Source: Phoronis australis
Taxonomy: Eukaryota; Phoronida; Phoronidae
Assembly (NCBI GenBank): GCA_002633005.1
Contig: NMRA01000888.1
Location: 43,176-92,762 of the forward strand
Length of the DNA stretch: 49,587 bases
Direction: 5' to 3'
Shown: one piece after another, positions 1-11,900 of the stretch
Position numbering within the stretch: position 1 is the first letter of the stretch
Layout: every line of letters begins with the position of its first letter
The notes under the pieces: model-generated
Database searches by the model: none
Seen by the model: only the letters and a program-made list of their open reading frames with translations
What the model was told of the DNA's origin: nothing
Made by a program: the position numbers and the translations under genes

Positions 1-235
1 AGGGGCTTAAGTTTTTTAGAATGAGGACATTTATTAAGATTCACGAGGTACTTCAAGGCTACGAATTGCGTGTTCGCCAAATGTTGATAGTTCCTGCCTT
101 TTTAGTGAACTTTTGTCTCCGCCGTTTTCTACTTTTTCGGTGTTTTTGTTTCTCTGAGGCAGACCTTTTTACCCACTTTACCAAATGGGGGGAGGCTCAT
201 TGAGCCCCCCCCCTGGATGTGCGTATGACAAGAGC
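1..235. repeat. G/C-run repeat, family also at 23590-23790
   Basis: Contains a shared core (CCCACTTTACCAAATGGGG, CTCATT.., run of 9 C) with upstream CTTTTTCGGTGTTTTTG-like text. The second copy at 23590-23790 has the same order. Probably the end of a dispersed transposon; no TIR or coding seen. Confidence 0.6.
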
Positions 236-791
236 TCTGTTTTTCACAAAAACTTAAAGAGATTGGTTCACAGCAATTTAGTTGTAGTTGATATGTATAC
301 ACATGTGTTGACTGTTAATAAAGTTTGCTTATGAACCACATTTCTTTTTATTTCATACCCCATATTCTTCTATTATTCGTTTAAAACACGCTCCCACTTC
401 CCCACAAAATTTTGAGAACAGAAAATTTTGAACTTCGGCTATCTTCGGAACACGTCACATCAGGAACACATCAGGAATTCCTGACCCGATCACTGCCGAG
501 TCTGTCCATAGGTTTGTACTCTTGGCTGGTACTATCTGGCACAAATGGAATCTTTGTGTTTGTTAGAATCGGTTTATTATGCAATTTTTGCCCATTAATT
601 CTCTGAAATGTGACACATATGCACATGGTCATATGTGTTGCCATAAACATTTTACAGTAGGTTAGTAGGGACGTGACCTGATCATTGCAGAGTCAGCCCG
701 ATCCATTGCTGTGTGCTAAGAGGAGTAGGCCTACTTTTTTCAAGTGTAGACGGATTTTTAGATTTAAACTGGAGTAAATTTTTGAAAAAGA

Positions 792-1017
792 ATGCCTGAC
801 CGTTGTGGAGTTGGAGGCTGTGGCAATACGCCAAGGGCTGGGGTATCTTTGCACAAGTTTCTCACTGATCCAAGACTGCGTCGCAAGAGAGAACACTTTG
901 CGAAGTCCACGAGTGGAGCGTCGCCGTATTCGGTAGTATGTAGCGAACATATTTCTATGGACTGCTTCTACAACGACAGCCTGTGATCCGATTATGGTTG
1001 TAAACCAAGATGAGTGA
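792..1017 (+). pseudogene. THAP zinc-finger domain fragment, broken
   Basis: MPDRCGVGGCGNTP..GVSLHKF..PYSVVCSEH..DCF is a THAP DNA-binding domain. The C2CH zinc ligands Cys5, Cys10, Cys50 and His53 are all present. A TGA at 984-986 cuts the frame after NDSL. The same frame then reads SDYGCKPR before a second TGA, which looks like the usual region just after a THAP domain, so the TGA is probably a disabling change. No downstream coding was found. It could be a stray first exon of a THAP transposon or of a host THAP gene; a donor site is not evident. Confidence 0.6.
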
Positions 1018-2640
1018 ACTTTTAGAGAGTATTCGAAACGGTACATGCCGTCGCCTTCCAGAAGCTAATAGGCCTTGAGCTAGTTTTAACCTAACATTCA
1101 AAACGGCGAATAGCATCGACGGACACTGTAGGACAGGACTAGTGCTAGAAGTAACCAGTGGATTGCTTTTCTTTTGAATTACAGTTTTTGCAACGTACCG
1201 GTAAGTGTTTGTAGGTGGGTGTGCTGAATAGCTTGATGCTCGTTACCTGTCGTTGCAATCCATTGAATTTTAGCATAGTTGATTGCTAGCTGGACTAAAT
1301 GAACAGTAAGAGTAGGGCTGTCCAACCGATAAAAATTGAAAAATTATCAAAATCAGGTTAAGCAGAGCACATTTATTGCAATTTTGGTGGCGAAATTTGG
1401 GTCATTTGTTTGGATCTGGTTGGCCATCTTGGAAAACAGCGGCATAAGTTACGAGTTTAAGAAATATGCCAAGAATTGTTTCAGCACTATGATGACACTC
1501 GTGGCCACTTGACTTCGCTTTCCTCAATTCCTAAATGCTGTCTTCTGGTTTTTGAGCCTTGGCCCTTGGTAATTGCCTATTACTTGCACACCCATCCAAG
1601 AATTAAAAGTATCCAATGTAGTCAGTAGCAGTAAAGCTACCTAAGCTAACAGGATAACATCAGCTGACTGTCCTCTGATGAATGTTTTCATGCCAAGCAG
1701 ACGACTTTTGAAGGGGCAAAGTATGGACACAATAATTTCCTGACATTTGATTGGCTGTTCTGGCCATTTTGAACTGACACCTGGTGGCTAACACCATTAG
1801 TTGAAGCTATATTTTTCCAACTTTCAAATTAAAATTCTTACTAAACGTGAAGTGTATTCTTGGGAACTTTTTGAAATTGGCTTTTGAATTATGTAGATGG
1901 GTTTAATGCAAAGTTCCCGTTGCTCCCAGAAAGTAGCCACGGAGGTGAAAGATACGCGAGCTGGGACTATGGCCTTTTGTGTAGACACATGAATCTCGCG
2001 GAAGCTCAAAACTTTGAGAGAGATATTGCGATGTATAACAACTCACGTGAGCAGCATGCACTATCTTCCTTTGTGAGAGTCTTAGATTATATTTCAAAGC
2101 TTCAATCTTATCTATTATAGGCATATTGCTTGAATAACGTTTTTTTCCAAAAATGTTCATTTATGTTGGTTACCTTGCAATAATATTAGTCCACCTTGGA
2201 ATCTAAATAATGTTAGTCAACATGTTGTCAGCAGCATTCAAATTTAAAAAAGGGGTTCTGGAATTCAGTGAAGAGGCACCCTTTTGCCTTATTTTGTTGG
2301 CACTCAATTCACATGAAAGTGTTTCACTTGAATTATTTCCAATAGGTAAATAACCTTGGAAGAGCACAAATTTAGTGAACTACGACTAAACATGGTTCTG
2401 GTCTGGCCCACTCATTTTGAAATCTGCACTCCAATGTTTAAAAAACGCCCCAGCCTGCCTTATGGTCACTTTTAGGCATATTTTCAAAAGCTTTACTGTT
2501 TTTAAACATCTTAAAAGATGCACTATTTTTTAACAAGGCAGATGGGCGGCTTAAGAACTAGATCTTTTTTATGACTTTAATTGAACTGGTTTCTGATGAC
2601 AAGTTTTGAGTAGTAATCAACATGTGATTTCAGCTAATGA
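1018..2640. other. Intergenic; no gene seen
   Basis: AT-rich sequence 3' of CTSZ. The only open frames are under 90 codons, with no recognisable domain or splice context. No clear repeat was found by eye. Confidence 0.5.
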
Positions 2641-2668
2641 AATAAATGCAGTTAAAATCAAATGAAAA

Positions 2669-2674
2669 TTTATT
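2669..2674 (-). promoter_or_regulatory. Possible CTSZ polyadenylation signal
   Basis: AATAAA on the minus strand, about 200 nt after the CTSZ stop and followed by T-rich sequence. Plausible spacing, but the hexamer is common in DNA this AT-rich. Confidence 0.35.
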
Positions 2675-2870
2675 GGATTAAATAATAACATTACAAAGCA
2701 TAGCTCTGTGACCTAAATACCGAGATCTTTCGATAACAAAGCCTATATTGGTGATAGGTAAAGTAGTCTGGAATGATATAAACGTCCTCAGAAATCCTTA
2801 GGAATGACTTCAGGATAGTGTGAATACCTATGGGGGGATTATAACTTGTTATGTGGGACGGTCCATTTTC

Positions 2871-2984
2871 TCAAGGAAGGATAGGGTCGGCATAAGCACA
2901 ATCACTTTCAATAGCCAGATTGTAGTCATCACCATGGCCACCCTTGTATTTACTGGTCACAATCTTGAACCAACCATCCTCACC
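2871..2984 (-). CDS. CTSZ: CTSZ exon 7: C-terminus and stop
   Basis: 37 codons plus TGA. Starts [14 protein letters not shown], ends [17 protein letters not shown], like the human ...YNLAIEEHCTFGDPIV end. Acceptor TTTTAG. Confidence 0.96.
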   Translation of the reverse strand, partial: GEDGWFKIVTSKYKGGHGDDYNLAIESDCAYADPILP

Positions 2985-5900
2985 CTAAAATGAAGACAAT
3001 AACACAAAATGAAGTCCTACTCCAATTGGGTATGGGGTCGGGGGTCAAATATATTCCCGTATAGAGACTACCAGCAGTTAGGTCCCATGTTTGTGTGATA
3101 AAACACAATTCTTTGTTACTGCAATAAATGACATGCACTCCTAAACAGCTCTACTCTGTTAAAAGTAGGTATATGAATTAACTTCCGAAGTTTATTATAC
3201 AGAGAAAAAGAAAGTTGCCTTTAAAGAAAAACTATGTTAAACAATGAAAAGAAGACCATACATGCGATAAGTACACACAACGGAAGGAGGGCTAAAATAC
3301 TCCACACAAGGGGTGTGGTTTTGAAAATATCCTAACATCGTAAGTAAAATCATCTATAAATGTTTCAAAACGCGATGTGCCTTGGTTTTTAAAATTCTTG
3401 CATTCACCATGGGCCACCCGCTACAAATGTACGTACCCAAGGTGTGCCCCAGGAGTTACGCCCAATCCAGTACTCCACCTCAGTTCCATTGACCATATCT
3501 ACACCCCAGCCAGCAATGGAAAGGATATGGTTGACCTGAAATTGCAAGTGAAGACTTTTGACATATTCTAAAATGTTTATTGACTTCTAATCTCAGTCAT
3601 CTTTTTAGTCACTTTTGATATTTATAGACCTATTTCGCACACAATATGTCAAGTGAACTTTCATTTTGCCAAATTTCAAAACAAAGCTGAAGATAAATAC
3701 AATTTAAACTATTAGCATGGCTTGTACTGTGCAGATGTTAGAAAACAAACTTTTTGTAGACATTCCATAATTTGCATCAAGGTAGACAGCTTTCGAGAAA
3801 TACAAAAATGAAAATTTCAGCAATTACCAATGAGCAAATTAACAAGTAAAAAAATACAATAAGTTCAAATGTAACAATGTCCTTCGCTTAACCCTTTCAT
3901 GCAAAAAGATCAAACATTTAAATTTGTTCAACTTGTCACAGTGAACATTTCGACTGCTCCATGACAGTGACCCTTGCTGTGGGTGGACAGTCAGCCGAGA
4001 CAGAGGCACTAGAATCCTCAATACTAAACAAAATACTACTTCCAAAAACCTATACATACCATCGGCATGGTTCTCTGTTCTGCATAAATTCCTCCAGTGT
4101 ACTTTTCAAATTTCTCCGTAGCCGCGATACCACAACTAGAAACCAACGGCAGATAGAATGTTAATTCGATTTCCAGACAGAAAAATGTATTTCATCATAA
4201 GCACCTGTAGTTGCGTGAACGAAATCAAAAAGAACTAACAGTACCTGGAATTTCCAAAAATATTCAGAAAACGACCTTTCAATGATGTCAAATGAAACCA
4301 AATATAAGCATGAGTGTATTTTTTTGGAAAAGGAGGCCATATTTTCCGAAACTGCAATCATTAAAACTGTCTTTCATACTGTGCTAATACAATTAGTTAC
4401 CAACAAAGTCACCCAATGTCGCGTTAAATCATATTCATTTGAGTGCAATCGTCACCCCAAATCATAATGTTTTGGCAAAATAAACAAAATTTTATAAAAC
4501 AAAACATATATGCCACGGGAGTACTTTCGAAAATTTTTCCGAAAATACACCCATGGGCGTACCTATGTGTGGGCCTATTTTCGGAAATTCCCGGTAACCA
4601 TATTATCACGCATATTATGTTCTCCTTTTTCAAGCCCAGGACTGATCAAACAGGGTGAGTAGGTGCACATGCTGACTGAGAATCTGTCCATCTTACCACA
4701 CTCACTTGTTTAAGAACAACATGCAATTAGCCACCACATTTCAAAATGGGGCCGATATAAATACCCAAAACAATGCTACAAATAAAAAATAACATTAAGA
4801 ACAATAGGAAAATAAAAATATTGAAGATGAAACCTTTATAAAGATTTCGGTTAAAAGGAAAACATGAAAAGACAAGTAAGTGGCACAAAATTTGTTTTTC
4901 AAAAAGTCTAATTTTAATAATAGGAGTATTACATTTGAGGTCCCCCTCAACTAGATACATTTCTCCCAAAGCTTCAGATAACAATAAAACATGTATAACT
5001 ACAAAATCAGTACATGCAAACTGTGTTATGACTTGAAACCAAACGAAGTCAAATAAATATGCTTGACCAACCCCAGTAAAGACTACCTGATTGGTCCATT
5101 TTTGTAAATCTCTGCCATCATCTTGTCGCGACCTTTGACCATACCATAATCTCCAACCTTCCACTTCCTGTACGTCTGCACACTAAAGCACTGTCCAAAG
5201 GTTGTGCAGGTACCACATTGGTCAAACTTGTTACACTCTATAAAAAAGCAGACGAGTCACTGAGCAGACGATCACTGATCATTTAACCATACGTGTCGGT
5301 GCAATGCAAGTGTTTGAGAATAATAGCCTGATGCCACCAACAACTGCAAATACCATGAAGAGGCATACAATACAGAATGCATATTAAGTAAAAAATTCAA
5401 ACCTTTGAAAATGAACTGTAAAACATTCTAGTTATAAATAAGATACTGAACAACAAAAATAACACCCCAATACAATGCCAGCTATGACCTAACTTAAAGA
5501 ACACTTGGATGGGAAATGCAAAACGTCAAGTGTCATAAATATTATTCAGTTTTGAGACAAATTGCACAGATTATCTACATTACTATAAATGCTTGATTTT
5601 TAGCTAAATGCATAAAACAAAAGCATTCGTAATATTCATTTTTGTGGAAAACTGACAAAATAAGAATTCACTTTTTCGCCTTGATGTGTCCTAAATCGAT
5701 GAAATCCTACCATAAGTCACACAAATCAACATCACGTGATTCATTAGCAAATAGTAAATTACATCAATGACACAAGACAAAACAAAAGAACTACATGAAA
5801 TTCCACTATAATCGAGTCAAATTTACATAACACACCTTGGTCCTTTGCTTGATAATTGTTGCACGTCTCGTCTGGGATGCCATGGTCATGTGCGTACTTG

Positions 5901-8900
5901 TATACACCCAGGTTACCTCCTCCGTGACATGTGCCAGCATCTCCACAATCAAGTACATTCTGTACAGACAGGTATGCTGACGGCCAGGCACCTTTCCGCA
6001 TGATGTTCACTCTGTCAGCTATTGCACTGGTGGTACCCATAGCCCAGCATGACCCACAGTCTACAATATACAAAAATACAATGTAAGTTTAACATTCTCC
6101 AATTTGGGAACACTCTGTGAAATTGGGGTCACTGGAATGCAAGCCAAATGTGAATTTTATTGATTCTGAAGATTGGGACAAGGGAATTTTGGTGCTCAAC
6201 AACAAATATCGGACACTGCATTTTGCATTGAACATCAAAGTCTGAAATAAAATAGCTGCCAACACAAAATTTTTTTCTCGTAATTCTTGAATTTGAGACT
6301 GCCAAAAGCACGTATTTATAAAATTTGGTACAAGCTCCAACTTTGACCAAAATAATTAATTTTTTAGTATCACAAACAGTAGAATTTTTACCATAAATAC
6401 TCGGCAACTTTTTAAATTAGGATTTTGGTAGATGAGTAATACGAGTGTAACGTTAGTCTACAGTGTGAGTCATTGTCTATGTCTACACGTGGCCAACAGA
6501 GGGCAGAATGAGGCAGATTCTGAATAAAAGGGAAAATTAAGTTTTATGGTTATGTGGGACACTAGAAAAGTGTACAAATTTGGCGCCAACTTCAGAAGAT
6601 CATATCTGTAAAGAGGCTTGATTATATCCATAGTGATATGAAACTTTAAGATACTATAAATATGCTTTATACACTGTTCTACAAATTATAGTTAGGAATT
6701 GTTTTCAAAGTGTTCCACTAAGCGGCTATCAAATAATAGGACTATTTTCATAAAAAAATATAATATTTAAAAAAGTCTTGTCATTTGCAATATTAGTTCT
6801 CACAGTATGTGGTTGGCTTTTTGAGTTTTTGGTCATATGTTTGCATAGGGATTCTTACCCAAAAATACCTAAGCTTTGGCAACTAAAACTATGGATCAAA
6901 ACCAAAATGCAAGAAAGTTTTATGAAAACTCATTAAAAATCACAGCTTTGATCAATGTTTGAAGCATTCAAATAATACCTTGCTCAATATATCAATTAAA
7001 AGAAAAACTTGTAGCAGATGCTTAAACAGAAATGTCTGCTGCATGTTAACAAGGACAAAAAATATGCATTCACAGAACGAGAGAGTAACCTGCTGTCCCT
7101 TGATCACAGTAAGGTAAACAGAATAAATTATGCATAAACGGTCAGATGATGGCAGGGCAGCCTAGTTGAGTAAATAAATACCCCAGTAAAATACTTAGAA
7201 GATACCCTGGTCATGCTCTGTCACTTTTGTGTAAAATATGGTAAACAGTTGTAGTCACGTGAAAAATTGAAAAGCAACTACCTTGTGATATTAACACGAG
7301 ACAATGAGTCATAGTCATTTGTTGAAAAGTTTCATAGCCAGGATCAAAGATCCCTATTGACACGAATTTACATAATCTGTGAATCTGTTGGTTTAGTTGG
7401 CACAAGATAACGTCGTGATTGGGGAGATCAACAAAATTTAATTTAAACTGATTAGGTACATCAGAATTATAACAATGGAGAGATAAGCAGCAACTTATTT
7501 CATGAAAGTGACTTTAGACTGAAGACAGAAATTTCATCTTATGTTTCACACAACTATTTCTGAAAACTAATTAAATCACAATTTAGCAAAAGTAGAAAGT
7601 CTCTGAGAATATATCCATAATGCTAGTTATTGAAATAATTCTACGATGTGACGGGCTAATAATTCTATGACTAAACCTTTATTCAGTAATTGTCAAGTGG
7701 AAGCATCAGACCAAATTTCTGACTTAAGTCTTCAGTCACTTTTCATGAAACAGGCCCCAAGTGTTAGACAAACCCCTTCTAGATAATTATGCACCTTTAC
7801 AGGAGCCATTTAAGATTTGTTTGCAAGTCTATCACACTCATATGTGAAAGGTCATATATGTTGTGAGCAAAGGTCAAAGGTTAAGCAGATTGAATGACAG
7901 GATAAGAGGCGGTACCTGCCTTCTAAGTTCCATAAATGTAGAGCACAAGAAATGTGGGGCTTATGCCTGGTACTCTAGCTACATTATGTCAATGTCAGAT
8001 GTTGACTGCATGCGGGTTAACAGATACCACATGTGAAAAAGGAAGAAGATGTCTACATAAATTTGTTTAATTCATATTTCCAAAAACCAATACTGTTTTG
8101 GAAAATTCAATCACACTTTGCAAACAATCTTTCAAAATTGATTATGTTCCAAAAAATTCTATTTTGACAGAAATAAATTGTGTCCCAGTCATAATTAATA
8201 CATTTAAACCCCGTTTTGAATAAAAAGGATTGATCTAAGAAATGCACCGTCCTCGGAAGTGGAAAATAAATTCTTTGGGTTCACTGTGACTAACTCAAGT
8301 AAAAAAGTCAGGCAAGTCAGTTGTGTGTCACCAGAAATTCAGTAGGTACTCATGTTTCAACAAAGAATTTTGAAAAAGCCTCTAAGGCAGTGTACAAAGA
8401 ACACAGTAAACGTTTCCAAAACTGGACTCTCATTAAGAGAATCTTCCAGAAGAAATATTGGACCTCGCACTCTTACTGTTTATAACACTTGTAAAACAGA
8501 CGGGTACCAAAGCAACGCCGTCTTGGGTCATGATGGGTTCTTGATCTCACTAGAAAAGACCAACTTACATTGAGAAGTGTTTGTTGCACGTATTTCTGAG
8601 GCTGAGTGGTTGCTTGTTACAGTAAAAATTCTCTAATGTGGGACCATCTCTAGAATTTGTGATAGCAAAAAAACTAATTTTTTTCATTCTGGAATTTGGG
8701 ACAAGGGCGATTTTGATGTTCATCGTATGTCTCAAACTTCAAACAATGTGTTTTCAATCTAATGAGTGGCAATTTTGCCGTCTTTTGCGTGATTCTTGAA
8801 CTTGGGATGTAATGGCCACTATTGCCTACTTAAAGAATTTGCGGCAACCTCCAACCTTGAACAGAACAATTAATTTTTCCCTGTCCCAAATAGGAGAATG

Positions 8901-11900
8901 TTTACCGTAACAGGAACAGATTAGTTTACATTGAGGTATGAGTTGGTTCATAGTTGAAGTGAACAGATCAACTTACACTGAGGTATATGCTGGTTCCTAG
9001 TAGTACTGGCGTAGTTTGTGCCATTGACGTTTCTCCAGTCCCACTGTTTTGGTAAATCTGACACATGCAGGTATTCATGGGGCCTCTTGAGTCCAGGAGT
9101 GCTGAAATACAGTACACGAAGCACATTTACTAGCCAGCTTTGTGGTCATATAGTTATGCATCTGACTGGGTGCCAGGCTATTACAAAAATTCAATGATTG
9201 AATTCACAAAATAGTCTTTGACAGCAAACTCACCAGACACCCTATTATGAAAAATTAGATTAAGAAAATATATTCACGACAATCAAGCAAATTTTCATCA
9301 AGCCTGAGGATGCCGACAGTGATGTCAATTTCAAATTTAAAAAATACAACTTTATATAAACCTCTAAAGACTGTGCTACCACCAACAGCTGATTGAATGA
9401 CATTTTTCTTCACGTAAAAAACTTTTTCTGCCTTTTGTTCACCCAGAAACTCTGTCTACTATAGTGGTGTACGAAATTCAGCCGGTTCAGTAGCCATAAC
9501 CTGTTAGGTTTTTGTGAGAGTGAGAAAATCAGTTTGCTGTAGAGTTCGACTTTCAGTCTTGTAAATCTACTTTTGTCCTAAGGATGAACGGCAGTTGCCG
9601 ATTTGTCACGGAAAGTTACGAAATCGTGACAATCAGCAATTGCTGTTCATCTGTAACTCATCGGATAATTTTGTATCATCCTTGACCTTCAATTTACAGA
9701 GGAGTTGCTCTGGACGGGCTTTTTGGGAATATTTTTTGTGCTTTGACCGCGAATTTATTGCGAACTGGGTGAAACAGGACACCGTAAATGGTATTGGGAG
9801 AAAGAACAATTCCTCATGGTTTGTTGAACCTCTGTTTTGTGTAAATTTATTGCATTTTGTGTTTGCTATGGACGGCTGAAGTGAAGCACCCGTGGAATTT
9901 CTAGTCAGGAATGTCATACCTTGTAGTATTATACAGGGCTCGGCGCTATTAAAATTGCAAGGTCGCATTTTGCGACCTAGCCAAAATCCCAGGCCACATT
10001 TTCAAAATCCAGCTCGTATTCATAAATGCCAGGTCGGAAAATTTTCCCGCCATTTTACATGCCAAATTTGATTTTTTAGATCATTAAGAAAATGTTTAAA
10101 TTATGCTCTTACCTGCAGCGTTAAATTCTCACAAATTTCAAATCGCAAAATTGACTTCGTTCATACAGGTGCGGCATTACTGTTCTTCACGACCCCAATT
10201 GAAAGGCTCTAGAGCGCAAAGCAAGTTGTCGACGTGAAAGTTGAATCAGGTCAGTCACAAAACGACACCCATGTCACCAGTGTTAACAAAGCCAGAATTT
10301 AGTTTCTACATATTGAGAAAAGAGGATTTTTGAAAACTGAATTAGTTGTGTAAAATGAGAGTGACACACCATATAGGCTGCGTGTCAGTTTTAAACCACG
10401 CGCTATCCTTTGTAGTGTGCTATGATGGGCGCTAGCCTGAACTGTGAGTGCTTAATAGGAAATTCTCAGAAGCTGAGGGGGAACGCTTAATAGATCGATC
10501 AGTGAGCGCTTACTATGAAACACTCCAAAGGTAGGGAGTAGGCTTGTGCGTGAGCATAGTCGTTAACCTGAGTGTTTGCGGTAATAAGATATTAAAAGAC
10601 TGCAATGGTAAGAAACGTTAATATAATACGATTTTGAGAGGCAAACTCCATCTAGTAGGGGTGACTTTCTCTATGTCATTACCACCTACACTATACCCTT
10701 TTTATCCACCCAGAATAGTTTTGTTTTTAATTGCCCGCAGAGAAGAATAAAAAAGGGGGGTCTGAAGAGAAGAATAAAAAGTTCGCTAACCACAATTTTG
10801 CATCTAGTATCAGTTTAGTTGCAATAGCTGGCTACGGGCATAGAATATAGGGTTTAGGGAACCTCAACCTCAGGAAACATGGGGACAGGAAAATATGAGT
10901 TCTGGGTGATATCGGTCCTGTGGAATATCGTAAGGCATCGGGTCTTTTATAACCGCCGGGAATCTACAAGTTCATTTCCAAATAAACCACTGGCACCCGG
11001 ATGCTTAACAGAGCCAAGCCGGTATACTCTTTCATTTAGGATTGTCGCTGCTCTCTTTTGATGAGCAGCTTCAAAGTGGTGCACACGCGCGAGTTCACTC
11101 ACTTGAATCGCTGGAGTCGGCCTACACTTTACGTCGGCAACAACGTGTGAAAGACTCATTCGCGCACGTATAGCTCCAGAAACAAGTAAAGGGTTTGAGA
11201 ATTTCTTGGCAACAGAAAGTAAAGTTTCAATTGAAATAAATTGTTTTGTGTTTTGCACCCTAATCCGATGTGCACAGACGTTTTCAATGAGGATGTTTAC
11301 GTAAAACGCTAAGAACCCAGCATCAATTATCTCTCTGTATTTTATGGCTTTGGCTTTACAAAACTTGATCGACCCTGACATTTTGATACATTGTTCAAGC
11401 TACCCCTTGTTTGAGCAAATCTAAATGATGCATGTTTTCGAAAATATATTATGAAAATGCACAAAAATGTGGATTAGTGAAATAAGCTGTTGTTTTTAAG
11501 AAACATTTGAAAAAAGAAGCCACTCACTCACTGTTTATTATCATATTGTGAATATCAACATTTCTGGGTATTCGTTTGACGTTCATAAGCAGACGAACGC
11601 TGGAAACTAAAACGCTAGTGTACTGCATCAGAAGCTGAGGACGCCTGTGGTACAATTGAGGGCTAACAGCTCTATTACTTTAATACTAGGCTGATGAATG
11701 AGATACCGCACGACTTTACTTTAATAGTGCAATCAATCAATCAATCAATCTCTTTCATATTCAGTTTGACAAAACAGGCAAACACTAGCCGAAGGCTAAT
11801 ATCACCGACTGTAAGTCAGTGTAAGTGCCTGTGTGTGTAAACTAGCACACTGAAGACGAGACATGTGACGGGTGATATCGAAACCACAGATCGAAACAAC

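Noticed and set aside
4727-5164. 145-codon minus-strand frame over CTSZ exon 4
   Set aside because: Reads the exon in the wrong frame; the phase-correct frame gives the cathepsin sequence.
9595-9879. 94-codon plus-strand frame
   Set aside because: Begins inside the small hairpin at 9583-9651; no recognisable domain and no splice context.
10947-11381. 144-codon minus-strand open frame in CTSZ intron 1
   Set aside because: No domain, signal or composition typical of protein; CTSZ exon joining skips it without error. Length is within chance for a 50-kb window.
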